Origin: Acidimicrobiia bacterium
Lineage (GTDB): Bacteria; Actinomycetota; Acidimicrobiia; Acidimicrobiales; Aldehydirespiratoraceae
Assembly (NCBI GenBank): GCA_022819505.1
Contig: JAJEHD010000019.1
Location: forward strand, 434,001 to 498,000
Direction: 5' to 3'
Length of the DNA stretch: 64,000 nucleotides
A model generated the notes under the pieces. It did not search any database. It saw nothing but the letters and a program-made list of their open reading frames with translations, and was not told the DNA's origin. Below, one piece after another: positions 16,473-25,798 of this stretch; position 1 is the first letter of the stretch; the number at the start of each line of letters is the position of its first letter. Made by a program: the position numbers and the translations under genes.

Positions 16473-17602
16473 TGGCCATTACCGACTTCGATCCTCTTGA
16501 TTTCCCGGGCCGGGACTCTGCCGTCCCCACCCCTCCCGCAGGCGTCCAGCCTGATTCGGAGGCCGAGGCCCGGCCCGGGCATCCCGCACCCATTCCCGCC
16601 CGATCCAACATCTTGGATCCCGGGTTCGACCTGACGCTCCGGCCGATGCGCTACCCGCAGTTCTTCGAGATGTTCCGCGACGCGATCAAGAACACCTGGA
16701 CCGTCGATGAGATCGACTTCTCCGACGACCTCGTTGACCTCGACCGCAAGCTCATGCCGGCCGAGAAGCACCTGATCCGCCGCCTGGTGGCCTTCTTCGC
16801 CACCGGCGACTCGATCGTGGCCAACAACCTGGTGCTGAACCTCTACGAGCACATCAACGCGCCCGAGGCCCGCCTGTACCTGTCGCGCCAGCTCTTCGAG
16901 GAGGCGCTGCACGTTCAGTTCTACCTGAACCTGCTCGACAACTACATTCCCGACCGCGACGAGCGGGCCGAGGCGTTCGCGGCCATCGAGAACATCCCGT
17001 CGATCCGGGCCAAGGCCGAGTTCTGCTTCAAGTGGATGGACTCGGTGGGTGCCGGGCCGCTGCGTACTGCGGCGGACCGGCGCCGGTTCCTGATGAACCT
17101 GATCTGCTTCGCGGCCTGCATCGAGGGCCTGTTCTTCTTCGCGGCCTTCGCCTACGTGTACTTCCTGCGGTCCAAGGGCTTGCTCAACGGGCTGGCCGCC
17201 GGCACCAACTGGGTGTTCCGGGACGAGTCGATGCACATGAACTTCGCCTTCGAGGTGATCCAAACAGTGCGGGGCGAGGAGCCCGACCTGTTCGACGAGG
17301 ACCTGGGCCGCGACATCAGCGACATGCTGGCCGAGGCGGTCGACGCCGAGCACCAGTTCGCCGCGGACCTGCTGGGTGAGGGCGTGCCAGGCATGTCGGT
17401 GGCCGACACCCGGTCGTACCTGGAGTACGTGGCCGACCAGCGGCTGATGCAGTTGGGCCTGCCCCGCCGCTTCGGCAGCCGCAACCCGTTCTCGTTCATG
17501 GAACTCCAGGACGTGCAGGAGCTCTCCAACTTCTTCGAGCGCACCGTGTCCGCCTACCAGGTGGGCGTGGAGGGCGAGGTCGCCTTCGACGAGGACTTCT
17601 GA
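16472..17602 (+). CDS. nrdB: Ribonucleoside-diphosphate reductase beta subunit, class Ia
   Basis: Holds the diiron-tyrosyl radical cofactor. 376 residues from ATG 16472 (TGATG overlap with nrdA). All six iron ligands can be read: Asp in ATGDSIVANN, Glu and His in FEEALHVQFY, Glu in AACIEGLFFF, and Glu and His in DESMHMNFA. The radical tyrosine is kept four residues after the first His (ALHVQFY), so this is a normal Tyr-radical enzyme and not a manganese/iron Phe variant. The last 30 residues should dock to NrdA. Confidence 0.95.
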   Translation: MAITDFDPLDFPGRDSAVPTPPAGVQPDSEAEARPGHPAPIPARSNILDPGFDLTLRPMRYPQFFEMFRDAIKNTWTVDEIDFSDDLVDLDRKLMPAEKHLIRRLVAFFATGDSIVANNLVLNLYEHINAPEARLYLSRQLFEEALHVQFYLNLLDNYIPDRDERAEAFAAIENIPSIRAKAEFCFKWMDSVGAGPLRTAADRRRFLMNLICFAACIEGLFFFAAFAYVYFLRSKGLLNGLAAGTNWVFRDESMHMNFAFEVIQTVRGEEPDLFDEDLGRDISDMLAEAVDAEHQFAADLLGEGVPGMSVADTRSYLEYVADQRLMQLGLPRRFGSRNPFSFMELQDVQELSNFFERTVSAYQVGVEGEVAFDEDF

Positions 17603-17652
17603 AGGCGGCGCGGCTGTTTCGTAACCGCTGCCGGTGTGATACACAGGGTCCC

Positions 17653-18306
17653 ATGCTGAGATTCGCCGAAGAGATCATCCTGCTGATGCTGCACGACGAC
17701 AACGGGAAGTTCGCGCCCGTGCCGTCGTGGTCGATGGACCGGGCCCTGGCCGGGGCAGTGCTCATGGACCTGGCTCTGGAGAACCGGATCGACACCGACC
17801 CGGAGAACCTCATCCTCATCGACGACACCCCGGTCGGCGACAGCCTGCTCGATCCGACCCTGGCCGAGATCGCGGCCGGCGAGCAGCGCGACGCCCGCTA
17901 CTGGGTGGAGCACACCGCCAAGAAGGGCGAGCAGCTCCGCGAGGAGGTCCTGTCCCGCCTGGTCGACGCCGGCATCCTGGAGCGGCAGGAGGACCGCTTC
18001 CTGTGGGTGTTCCGGTCCCGGCGCTACCCGCTGGTGGACGGCAAGGCCGAGCGCGAGGTGAAGCTGCGCATCATGGAGGTGCTGCTATCGGACCAGATCC
18101 CCGAGCCCCGCGACGTGGTGATCATCGCGCTGGCGGACGCCTGCGGGATCTTCGGGGAGCTGCTGCCCAAGCGGGAGCTCCAGCGGGTCTCGACCCGGAT
18201 CGAGCAGGTGGGCAAGCTCGACCTGATCGGCCAGGCCATGGCCCAGACCATCCACGACATGCAGATGTGGCTGGCCGCCTCCCGCATAGAGGGCCGCATG
18301 TTCTGA
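17653..18306 (+). CDS. GPP34 (Golgi phosphoprotein 3-like) family protein
   Basis: 217-residue all-helical protein matching the GPP34 family: N-terminal LRFAEEIILLMLHDDNGKF, central GILERQEDRFLWVFRSRRYPL and a helical C-terminal half. Eukaryotic GOLPH3 binds PI4P and recruits glycosyltransferases. Bacterial homologues are frequent in actinobacteria and their function is unclear. It follows nrdB by 50 bp, perhaps in the same transcript, and is convergent with the aldehyde dehydrogenase gene 13 bp away. Confidence 0.85.
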   Translation: MLRFAEEIILLMLHDDNGKFAPVPSWSMDRALAGAVLMDLALENRIDTDPENLILIDDTPVGDSLLDPTLAEIAAGEQRDARYWVEHTAKKGEQLREEVLSRLVDAGILERQEDRFLWVFRSRRYPLVDGKAEREVKLRIMEVLLSDQIPEPRDVVIIALADACGIFGELLPKRELQRVSTRIEQVGKLDLIGQAMAQTIHDMQMWLAASRIEGRMF

Positions 18307-18319
18307 CCCTGGCCCCCGC

Positions 18320-19771
18320 CTAGTCGGCGAGGATCAGGGTCTTCAGGTCGCTGTGGAAATCGAGGGCGTGGTCGCCGCCCTCGCGGCCTATGCCGGAGAG
18401 GCCGCAGCCGCCGAACGGGGCCGCCAGATCGCGCACCAGGAAGGTGTTGGTCCACACGATCCCGGCGCGCACCGCCCGGCCCACCCGTTCGGCCCGGTCG
18501 GCTGATCCGGTGTAGAGGATGGCCGACAGGCCGTAGCGGGTGGAGTTGGCCAGCTCGACGGCCTCTGCCTCGATGCTGAAGGTCTGGACGGTGAGCACTG
18601 GGCCGAAGACCTCGCTCTGGACGATCTCGGAGTCGTTGGAGGCCGGCTCGATGAGGGTGGGCTCGTAGTGGAGAGATTCTGGACGGCGGCGGCCGCCCCA
18701 CACGACGGTGTCGCCCGCGGCCCGGGCTCGCTCCACGAAGGCCTCCACCCGGGCCAGGTGGTCGGGGTGGACGATTGGGGCGATGGTGGTGGCGTCGTCG
18801 CGGCTGTCGCCCAGCACATGGGCCTCGGTGCGGGCCCTCAGGGCCTCCAGGAACTCGTCGCGGACCACGGCCTCCACCAGCAGCCGGGTTCCGGCCAGGC
18901 ACACCTGGCCCGAGTCCTCGTACTGGGCCGCGGCCTGCTTGGCGGCCGCGTCAAGGTCGCAGTCGGCGAACACGACGAGAGGACCCTTTCCGCCGAGTTC
19001 GGCGGTGAAGGGCACAATGTTGGCTGCTGCCGCCGTGCCGATGCGCCGGGCCGTCTCCGGTGAGCCGGTGAAGCTGATGCGCCGCACCCGCGGATCCGCG
19101 GTGAGGGCCGCGCCGACCTCGGAGCCGATGCCCTGCACCAGGTTGAACGCCCCCACGGGCAGGCCGGCCTCCACCGTCAGGTCGGCCAGCAGCGACGCCG
19201 ACAGCGGCGACCACTCGGCCGGCTTGAGCACCACGCTGTTGCCCGCGGCCAGCGCAGGGGCGACCTTCCAGGTGGCCAGCATGAACGGAGCGTTCCACGG
19301 GGTGATCACCACCGCCGGTCCGGCCGGCATGCGCTGCACGGTGTGGGTCGTGCCCCGCGCCGGCCAGCGGGGCTCGGCATGAGCCTCGGCCATGTCCGCG
19401 TAGAACCGGAAGTTCAGCGCGCCCCGGGCCACGAGACGCTCCCGCATGGAGCGGTGCAGGAAACCCATGTCGAGCGTCTCCACCAGAGCGATGTCGTCAT
19501 TTCGGGCCTCGATCAGGTCGGCCAGGCGACGCAGGGCCGCGGCCCGCTCAGCCACCGACAGCGCGCCCCATACGCGGAAGCCGTCGACGGCCGCGCCCAC
19601 GGCCCGCTCGGCGATGGCCGCGTCGCCCCGGGCCACATCGGCGAGCTTGCGGTCCCAGTCCAGCGGCGAGCGGCATTCGAAGGTGCGCTCCGCGGCGACC
19701 CGCTCGCCGCCGATCAGGTGGTCGACGCTGACGTCCACCCCGCCGACGGCGACCCGGTCCGACTCAGTCAT
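18320..19771 (-). CDS. NAD(P)-dependent aldehyde (semialdehyde) dehydrogenase
   Basis: ALDH superfamily enzyme of 483 residues. ITPWNAPFMLATWKVAPALAAGN and VVLKPAEW bind cofactor, ELGGKGP carries the general-base glutamate and DSGQVCLAGTR the catalytic cysteine. Closest recognisable group is the hydroxymuconic-type semialdehyde dehydrogenases (HpaE-like), supported by the FAH-family gene immediately upstream in the same operon. In this setting it would oxidise a ring-cleavage semialdehyde. It is the last gene of the minus-strand run that starts with the ABC transporter. The exact substrate is inferred. Confidence 0.85.
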   Translation of the reverse strand: MTESDRVAVGGVDVSVDHLIGGERVAAERTFECRSPLDWDRKLADVARGDAAIAERAVGAAVDGFRVWGALSVAERAAALRRLADLIEARNDDIALVETLDMGFLHRSMRERLVARGALNFRFYADMAEAHAEPRWPARGTTHTVQRMPAGPAVVITPWNAPFMLATWKVAPALAAGNSVVLKPAEWSPLSASLLADLTVEAGLPVGAFNLVQGIGSEVGAALTADPRVRRISFTGSPETARRIGTAAAANIVPFTAELGGKGPLVVFADCDLDAAAKQAAAQYEDSGQVCLAGTRLLVEAVVRDEFLEALRARTEAHVLGDSRDDATTIAPIVHPDHLARVEAFVERARAAGDTVVWGGRRRPESLHYEPTLIEPASNDSEIVQSEVFGPVLTVQTFSIEAEAVELANSTRYGLSAILYTGSADRAERVGRAVRAGIVWTNTFLVRDLAAPFGGCGLSGIGREGGDHALDFHSDLKTLILAD

Positions 19772-19859
19772 CCGCGCTCGAAATCTGCACGGGTATTGCT
19801 CCTATACGAGGGGTTTCTCTACTGATTTGGCCGACGGCGACCCGCGGAGACGGCAGCCA

Positions 19860-20747
19860 TCAGCTGTCGTCCTGGTGAGCCGACTGGTAGTGGCGGGCGC
19901 CCGGTCCCCGGGGTGCCCGCTTGCCCCGGTGCTCCCAGTCGCCGCCCATGGCGGTGGACACCACCTCCTCGCTGTCCGACGGCTGCGCGCCGACGTCGGA
20001 GCGCACCGGCTCCGGACCGGCCACGATGGTGTTGGTCAGGGCGCCCAGTCCCTCCACCTCCACGGTGACCACATCGCCGGGCACCACCGGGCGCGAGTTG
20101 GCCGGCGTGCCCGACAGCACCAGGTCGCCGGGCACCAGCGTGATGGTGCGGGCCAGGTCGGCCACCAGGTAGTGCATGTCCCATTCCATCTCGCCGGTGT
20201 TGCCGTCCTGGCAGACCTCGCCGTTCACCAGGGTGCGGATCTGCTTGCCGCGGAAGTCCCAGCCGGTCACCAGCGCCGGTCCCACCGGGCACAGCGTGTC
20301 GCTGCCCTTGACCCGCAGCATCGATCCCGCGTCGGTGTCGCGGAAGTCGTGCAGCCCGTAGTCGTTGGCCACCGTGTAGCCCGCGATGTAGTCGCCGGCC
20401 TCGCCGGCCGGCACGTTGCGGCAGGTGCGGCCGATGACTATGCCGATCTCGCCCTCGTAGTTGAGCCACCGGCACGGCTCGGGCCGCACCACGTCGGCGC
20501 CGTGGGCGTTGAGAGCGGTGATCGGCTTGTGGAAGTAGGTGGGGGCCGGCGGCAGCCGGGTCATGAACTCGGCGACCCGGCTGGAGTAGTTCAAGTGAAC
20601 GCAGATGATCTTGGTCGGCTCGCACGGCGGTAGATGCACCGCGTCGGCCGCAGGCACGCGCCTGCCGTCGCGGGCCACCAGTTCATCGCCTTGCCGCTCG
20701 ACGGCGACGGGGTACCCGTCGAGCAGGATGCGGCGGTACTCGGTCAT
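19860..20747 (-). CDS. Fumarylacetoacetate hydrolase family protein (HpaG-like)
   Basis: FAH-fold metal-dependent hydrolase/decarboxylase, 295 residues. LNYEGEIGIVIGR gives the acidic metal ligands, followed by GYTVANDYGLHD and VKGSDTLCPVGPALV as in HpaG-type decarboxylases. The start has an AGGAGG site. The last 40 residues are a hydrophilic tail not needed for the fold. The family cleaves or decarboxylates acylpyruvate-type products of meta ring cleavage. Pairing with the downstream aldehyde dehydrogenase suggests consecutive steps of a meta-cleavage route. It sits 33 bp after the transporter genes. Confidence 0.87.
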   Translation of the reverse strand: MTEYRRILLDGYPVAVERQGDELVARDGRRVPAADAVHLPPCEPTKIICVHLNYSSRVAEFMTRLPPAPTYFHKPITALNAHGADVVRPEPCRWLNYEGEIGIVIGRTCRNVPAGEAGDYIAGYTVANDYGLHDFRDTDAGSMLRVKGSDTLCPVGPALVTGWDFRGKQIRTLVNGEVCQDGNTGEMEWDMHYLVADLARTITLVPGDLVLSGTPANSRPVVPGDVVTVEVEGLGALTNTIVAGPEPVRSDVGAQPSDSEEVVSTAMGGDWEHRGKRAPRGPGARHYQSAHQDDS

Positions 20748-20780
20748 GGTGAGACCTCCTGCAGTGCTGTCACGGCGATC

Positions 20781-22655
20781 TCAGCGGGTCTCCGTGATGG
20801 CGGTCGCGCCTAGATACGCGGCCTGGACCTGCGGGTCGGCGTGGATCTCCTCTGGGGTTCCGGCTGCTATCACACGGCCCTGGTCGAGGCAGTAGATGCG
20901 GTCGCAAACCCCGGTGATGAAGGCCAGGTCATGGTCGATCACCACCACCCCGGCACCCACCGCCGAGGCCAGGGCCCGCACCTCGTCGATCATGGCCACC
21001 GACTCGACATTGCTCATGCCGCTGGTGGGCTCGTCGAGCAGGATGTAGACGGGCGACAGCGCGGCGGCCCGCACCAGTTCCAGGCGGCGGGCGTTGCCGT
21101 AGTCGAGCTCGCGGGCCCGGCGGTCTCGCAGCTCCCACAGCCCCGCGTGGACGAGGAGCTGCTCGACGGTGGGGCGGTCGCCGCCGGGCCGGTGCCGAGA
21201 TGCGACCAGCGTGGCGATGTTGACGTTCTCCCGCACGGTGAGCGCCGGGAACAGCCGCAGGTTCTGGAATGTGCGGGCCAGCCCTGCCCGGGCGACCTCG
21301 AAGGGCTCGGAGCCGGTGATTGTGCGAGCCTCGGGCCCCCCGGCGGACTGCTCGGTGAGGGTGGCCGAGCCCTCGGTGGCCTCCACCAGGCCGGTGACCA
21401 CGTTGAGCAGGGTCGTCTTGCCCGCGCCGTTGGGTCCGATGAGGCCCACGACCTCGAGGTTGGACGCCTCCAGCCCGGCCCGCTCGAGGGCCCGGAAGCC
21501 GCCGAAGTCGACGGTGATGTCGACCGCGCTCAGCTGGGCCGGCTCCGGGGCCGGCGCATCCTGGAGCGGTGCCGGCACGGCCTCGGGCCGGCCGAAGCGC
21601 TTGCGCAGCCAGTGATCGACCTCCCAGTCCTCGATGAGACCCCTGGCCTTGAAGATCATGAAGCCCAGCATCGACCCGCCCAGCACGATGTCGGTGAGCC
21701 CGGGCCGCAGCAGGATGTCGAGTATGTCTGCCGGGCCGCCGTCGATCTCGACGTCGGCGAGATGCCGGGTGGTCTCGTTGACGACGGTCATGAGGGCCAC
21801 ACCGAGCACCGAGCCGGCGATGCTGTTGCGCCCGCCGACGATCAGCATCACCAGAGTGAGCAGCGTGTAGTCGAAGAAGAAGGTCGACGGGGCCACCGAC
21901 CCGAGTTGGAACACTCGCAGGGACGCCGCCACCGAGATGACCGCCACCGAGAGAAGGAGAGCCACCATCTGCCCCCGGGCCGGGTTGATGCCCATGGCCC
22001 GGGCGGCCAAGTCGTCCTCGCGGGCTGCCTGGGCCATGCGCCCTATACGGCTGCTCTTGAACAGCCGGGCCAGCACGATGGCCCCGATCAGGGCCAGAAA
22101 GACCCACAGGCGGCTGTCGAGTCCCCGGCCGACCGAGAAGGAGATGCCGTTGCGGCCGCCGGTGAGGTCGGCGTAGGCCCCGCCAACCTCGTGGACCATG
22201 AACAGCAGGGCGAGGGTGATGACCGTCGCCGCCACGGCGCCCGACTTAGCTCCCGACCGGGCCAGACCCAGCCCGACCACAAGCCCGACGACCACCGTGA
22301 TGACGATGGCGGCGGCCGCGGCCACCACTGGCTTGAGCGACACGCCGTCGAGGCCGAGGGGCATGTCGGGGACGATCCGGGCCTTGCGCTCGACCGAGGT
22401 GGCCAGCAGGGCGAAGGCGTACCCGCTGATGGCCGCGAAACCCATGTGGCCGAACGACAGCACACCGGTGTTGCCGATGTAGATCTGCAGGCCGATCACC
22501 ATGATGGCGTTGATGAGCATCTGCGTGACCAGGATGTCGCGGGTCGGCGCCCCGCCCGAGGCGTAGGCCAGTCCGCCCAGCACGAGCACGGCGAACAGCA
22601 CAGCTGAGCCGGCCAGCTGCGAGCCGACCCGGTTCGACAGCAGTCCCCGCATCAC
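20781..22655 (-). CDS. Branched-chain-type ABC transporter: fused LivM permease and LivG ATPase
   Basis: 624 residues. The N-terminal 320 or so form a LivM-like permease with about eight membrane segments (QIYIGNTGVLSFGHMGFAAI is the family signature). The C-terminal 240 form a LivG-like ATPase with Walker A GPNGAGKTTLL, Walker B ILLDEPTSGM and the switch VIDHDLAFI. The ABC signature is unusual, LDYGNARRLELVRAA instead of LxYGxQRRLEIARA. The fusion is known in some actinobacterial LIV systems. Together with LivH, LivF and the lipoprotein it makes a full importer of the hydrophobic amino acid/amide/aromatic class. Confidence 0.9.
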   Translation of the reverse strand: MMRGLLSNRVGSQLAGSAVLFAVLVLGGLAYASGGAPTRDILVTQMLINAIMVIGLQIYIGNTGVLSFGHMGFAAISGYAFALLATSVERKARIVPDMPLGLDGVSLKPVVAAAAAIVITVVVGLVVGLGLARSGAKSGAVAATVITLALLFMVHEVGGAYADLTGGRNGISFSVGRGLDSRLWVFLALIGAIVLARLFKSSRIGRMAQAAREDDLAARAMGINPARGQMVALLLSVAVISVAASLRVFQLGSVAPSTFFFDYTLLTLVMLIVGGRNSIAGSVLGVALMTVVNETTRHLADVEIDGGPADILDILLRPGLTDIVLGGSMLGFMIFKARGLIEDWEVDHWLRKRFGRPEAVPAPLQDAPAPEPAQLSAVDITVDFGGFRALERAGLEASNLEVVGLIGPNGAGKTTLLNVVTGLVEATEGSATLTEQSAGGPEARTITGSEPFEVARAGLARTFQNLRLFPALTVRENVNIATLVASRHRPGGDRPTVEQLLVHAGLWELRDRRARELDYGNARRLELVRAAALSPVYILLDEPTSGMSNVESVAMIDEVRALASAVGAGVVVIDHDLAFITGVCDRIYCLDQGRVIAAGTPEEIHADPQVQAAYLGATAITETR

Positions 22656-22686
22656 ACCGGCCTCGCGGTGGTGGAGCTGCGGTGCA

Positions 22687-23577
22687 TCACACCCGCTCCG
22701 CGGATCTGACGTACAGCAGTCCCTGAGGCCGGAAGATGAAGAAGAGCGCGATGAGGGCGAACACCACCCCGTCGGTGATGCCGACCAGGTCCTCGGGCAG
22801 CCAGGACCTCAGCAGCACCTCCGACACCCCCAGCAGCAGTCCCCCGTACACGGCGCCCTGCATGTTGCCGAGGCCGCCGATGATGGCGGCCAGGATGCCC
22901 TTGAGCAGCGGGCTGAGGCCGGTGGTGGGGCGAGCCTGGCCGGTGCGCATCAGGAAGAAGATCGCGGCGATCCCGGCCAGGGCGCCGGCCAGGATGAACG
23001 CCTGGCGGATCACCTTGTTGCTGCGCACGCCCATGAGCCGGGCGGCGTCGAAGTCCTCGGCCGCGGCCCGCAGCGAGATGCCGAACATGGTGCGCTGCAG
23101 CAGGTACACCGTCACCGCCATCGTGACCGCAGTAGCCCCGATCACCACGACATCGATGACCTGGATGTTCAGATCGCCCACCGACCAGACCCGGTCGGCC
23201 CAGTCCGGGCGGGGAAAGCTGCGCACGCTGGCGCCCATGGTCATCACGAAGATGGCCTGCACCAGGAAGTGCACCGCGAACGAGGTCAGCAGCATGGTGA
23301 AGTCCGAGGATCCCCGCACCCATCTGAAGGCGACGAACTCGATGGCGACCGAGGTCCCCACCGCGGCCACGAAGATCAACGGCGCCGCCGCCCACCACGC
23401 CCACCCGGCGGTGACGATCACCCCGAAGGCCACGTAAGCGCTCACGGTGATGAGCTCGCCGTGGGCGAAGTTGACCATGTGCATCACGCCGAAGATCACC
23501 GCGATCCCCAGCGCCAGCAGGGCGTAGATCGAGCCCCGGCCCAGCCCGTCGATCAGGCTCTGGAGAAGACCGATCAT
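22687..23577 (-). CDS. Branched-chain-type ABC transporter permease, LivH-like
   Basis: 296-residue inner-membrane permease with about eight hydrophobic segments. RGSIYALLALGIAVIFGVMHMVNFAHGE at the N-terminus and GLSPLLKGILAAIIGGLGNMQGAV near 215-240 are diagnostic of LivH. Its ATG overlaps the LivF stop (ATGA), and the fused LivMG follows after 31 bp. It pairs with the LivM half of that fusion to form the translocation pore. Confidence 0.92.
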   Translation of the reverse strand: MIGLLQSLIDGLGRGSIYALLALGIAVIFGVMHMVNFAHGELITVSAYVAFGVIVTAGWAWWAAAPLIFVAAVGTSVAIEFVAFRWVRGSSDFTMLLTSFAVHFLVQAIFVMTMGASVRSFPRPDWADRVWSVGDLNIQVIDVVVIGATAVTMAVTVYLLQRTMFGISLRAAAEDFDAARLMGVRSNKVIRQAFILAGALAGIAAIFFLMRTGQARPTTGLSPLLKGILAAIIGGLGNMQGAVYGGLLLGVSEVLLRSWLPEDLVGITDGVVFALIALFFIFRPQGLLYVRSAERV

Positions 23578-24311
23578 GTCTGCTCGCTGCCGGACGGATC
23601 CGAGTTCCCGGAGACGCCCACGAAGGTGTCGAAGAGGTCTTCACGGGCCAGCAGGTCCGACGCCGGGCCCTCGGCCGCGATCTCTCCGGTGCGCAGCACG
23701 TAAGCCCGGTCGGCCACCTCCAGCAGCCGGGTGGCGTTCTGCTCGACCACCAGCATGGTGCGCCCCTCGGTGCGCAGGCGACCGATGAGGTCGAATACGA
23801 AGTCGACCAGCACCGGGGCCAGGCCCAGTGACGGCTCGTCCATCAACACGACGCGGGGACTGCTCATCAGCGCCCGGGCGATGGCGAGCTGCTGGGCCTC
23901 GCCCCCGGACAGGTAGCCGGCCGCGGTGGCCCACTTGTCCTTGAGCACCGGGAACAGCTCCACCACCTCGTCCAGGCGCTCCGACCGCTCATCGGCGGCG
24001 GAGGTCACCCCTCCGATGCGCAGGTTCTCGACCACCGTCATCTGGGCAAACAGCCGGCGGTGCTCGGGCACCAGGGCCAGGCCGGCCCTGAGCATCCGGT
24101 CGGGGCTATAGCCGGTGACCGGCCGTCCGTCGAGGGACACTTCGCCCTCAGCGGGGCGCAGCAGCCCGGCGACGGTGTTGAGCAGTGTGGTCTTGCCCGC
24201 TCCGTTGGGGCCGATGAGGCCGACCACCTCGTTGGCCCCGACGGAGAGGCTCACCCGGCGCAGCGCCGAGATGGCCCCGTAGCGGGTGGTGAGCCCGGAT
24301 ACGTCGAGCAT
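23574..24311 (-). CDS. Branched-chain-type ABC transporter ATPase, LivF-like
   Basis: 245-residue ATPase. Walker A is GPNGAGKTTLLNTVAGLL, the signature YLSGGEAQQLAIARAL, Walker B VVLMDEPSLGLAP and the H-loop replaced by VVEQNATRLLEV, as is normal in LivF. ATG 24311 is preferred (MLDVSGLTTRYG); a GTG at 24320 is an in-frame alternative. The lipoprotein gene ends 46 bp upstream. Confidence 0.9.
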   Translation of the reverse strand: MLDVSGLTTRYGAISALRRVSLSVGANEVVGLIGPNGAGKTTLLNTVAGLLRPAEGEVSLDGRPVTGYSPDRMLRAGLALVPEHRRLFAQMTVVENLRIGGVTSAADERSERLDEVVELFPVLKDKWATAAGYLSGGEAQQLAIARALMSSPRVVLMDEPSLGLAPVLVDFVFDLIGRLRTEGRTMLVVEQNATRLLEVADRAYVLRTGEIAAEGPASDLLAREDLFDTFVGVSGNSDPSGSEQT

Positions 24312-24366
24312 CGCGCGCACCCTACCCGAGGTCTCGATCTCGCCCCCGGGTCGGAGGCTTCCGCTG

Positions 24367-25698
24367 TTACTGCATCCTGGCGGCGAGGGTGGTCTCGCCG
24401 TTGACGATCTGCAGTATGTACACCGGCGTGTCGGGCGTGCCGTCGGTTCCGGCGTAGCCGATGGTGTCGGTGACCGCCTCTACCCCGGTGAGCTGCGAGA
24501 TCGCCTCGGCGATGGCGAGTGGATCGGTCGATCCGGCGTCGATGAAGCCCTGGATGGCCACGGTGATGGCGTCACCGGCGAGCGCCGCGAAGCCGGGCGC
24601 CTCGCTGGGCATGCCCATGGCCGCCAGCCCATCGTTGAGGCGCTCGTAGCGGTTGCCGTCGGTGCCGAAGCCGTGGTCGGTCCAGTAGACGCCCTCGTTG
24701 TTGTCGATGACGGTGATACCGCTCACCCCGAAGGCGTCGGCGCCGAAATAGGTGATGGAGTCGATGCCGCGCTCCTCGATGGCGCCGCGCAGCGCGTCGA
24801 GCTGCGGGGCGATCATCGCCGTGTAGAGGATCTCGGTGCCGTCGGCCACCCCGGCCACCTCGTTGGCGTGCGACGCGAAGTCGAAGTCCTCGAAGGGCAC
24901 GTAGCTCACATCGAGCACCAGCTCACCGCCGAGCTCCTCGAACTTGGCCGCGAAGGTCTCGGGGTTGTACCCGAAGTACGGACCCTCCGACGAGAACGTG
25001 ATGGCCCGGGTGATGCCGTTGTCGATGGCGAACTCGGCCGCGGCCTCCGCCTGCTGGGTGTCGCTGAAGGTGGTCATGAACGAGTAGATCGACGGGTCCG
25101 GCAACACCGGCTCGGTCGACGCCACGAAGATCACCGCCCGGCTGGCGTTGACGGTCTGCAGCACTGCGTCACCGGTGTCGGCGAACGGCGGGCCCAGGAT
25201 CACATGGGCCCCGGCATCGAGCAGGTCCGCGGTGGCCCGCTGGGACACTTCGGGATCGCCCTGAACGTCCTCGATGATGAACGCCACGGGGTGCCCGCCC
25301 ACGCCGCCGGCGCAGTTGATCAACGACACGTAGTACCCGCCGGCCTCCGAGATCGGGATGTCGGCGAAGCCGCCCACCTCGGACAGGTCAGCCGCGAATC
25401 CGATGATGAACGGATCCCCGGTCGGCGCCGCCGCGCAGTTGTCGAGATCGGCGTCAAGGGCCGCGTCCACGTCGAAGCTCATCTCCATGGCCATCTCCTC
25501 CTCGGCCATGGGCTCCTCTTCGGCCATCGGCTCCTCTTCAGCCATCGGCTCCTCTTCAGCCATGGGCTCCTCTTCTACTGCGGGAGCGGCCGTGGTGGTA
25601 GCGGGGGCCTCGGCGGCGTCGTCCTCGTCGTCGCCGCAAGCGGCAGCCACCAGCGCCAACACGGCGAGCGAAGCGACAAGCAGCTTGGTGATTCTCAT
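24367..25698 (-). CDS. Branched-chain-type ABC transporter substrate-binding lipoprotein
   Basis: Extracytoplasmic binding protein of 443 residues. ATG 25698 has GGAGG 6 bases upstream; the frame extends further up but without a start that fits. MRITKLLVASLAVLALVAAAC is a lipoprotein signal with the lipid-attached cysteine at residue 21. A linker with four MAEEEP repeats follows, then a periplasmic-binding fold of the LivJ/Peripla_BP_6 type. Ligand cannot be read from the sequence. Adjacency to FAH and aldehyde dehydrogenase genes favours an aromatic or dicarboxylic catabolite over leucine. Its promoter region carries the palindrome shared with the MarR gene. Confidence 0.9.
   Translation of the reverse strand: MRITKLLVASLAVLALVAAACGDDEDDAAEAPATTTAAPAVEEEPMAEEEPMAEEEPMAEEEPMAEEEMAMEMSFDVDAALDADLDNCAAAPTGDPFIIGFAADLSEVGGFADIPISEAGGYYVSLINCAGGVGGHPVAFIIEDVQGDPEVSQRATADLLDAGAHVILGPPFADTGDAVLQTVNASRAVIFVASTEPVLPDPSIYSFMTTFSDTQQAEAAAEFAIDNGITRAITFSSEGPYFGYNPETFAAKFEELGGELVLDVSYVPFEDFDFASHANEVAGVADGTEILYTAMIAPQLDALRGAIEERGIDSITYFGADAFGVSGITVIDNNEGVYWTDHGFGTDGNRYERLNDGLAAMGMPSEAPGFAALAGDAITVAIQGFIDAGSTDPLAIAEAISQLTGVEAVTDTIGYAGTDGTPDTPVYILQIVNGETTLAARMQ
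25505..25576. repeat. Four 18-bp tandem repeats in the lipoprotein linker
   Basis: Four consecutive 18-bp units of the form GCCATsGGCTCCTCTTCn, read on the minus strand as acidic MAEEEP hexapeptides. The units differ only at a few third positions. A fifth degenerate unit follows toward the mature domain. It likely acts as a flexible acidic spacer between lipid anchor and binding domain and is prone to copy-number slippage. Confidence 0.9.
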
Positions 25699-25766
25699 TG
25701 GGATCCTCCAGAGATCTTGCGGACCTTCTTCCGCGTTTCCGTCTTGTGGACTTCTAGCATAATATC

Positions 25767-25782
25767 CGTTTGGTAGCAAACG
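25767..25782. promoter_or_regulatory. Palindromic operator, site 1 (MarR gene / ABC importer)
   Basis: CGTTTGGTAGCAAACG has perfect 6-bp arms, CGTTTG and CAAACG. It lies in the 100-bp gap between the divergent MarR (GTG 25799) and lipoprotein (ATG 25698) genes. A CATAAT element at 25758-25763 abuts it on the MarR side, so bound protein would block that promoter. Near-copies occur at 35592 and 47722. Confidence 0.75.
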
Positions 25783-25798
25783 AAATCGGTGATCCGTA

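Noticed and set aside
25505..25576. Short tandem repeat as a possible CRISPR array
   Set aside because: Units are contiguous 18-mers without spacers and encode an acidic protein linker.
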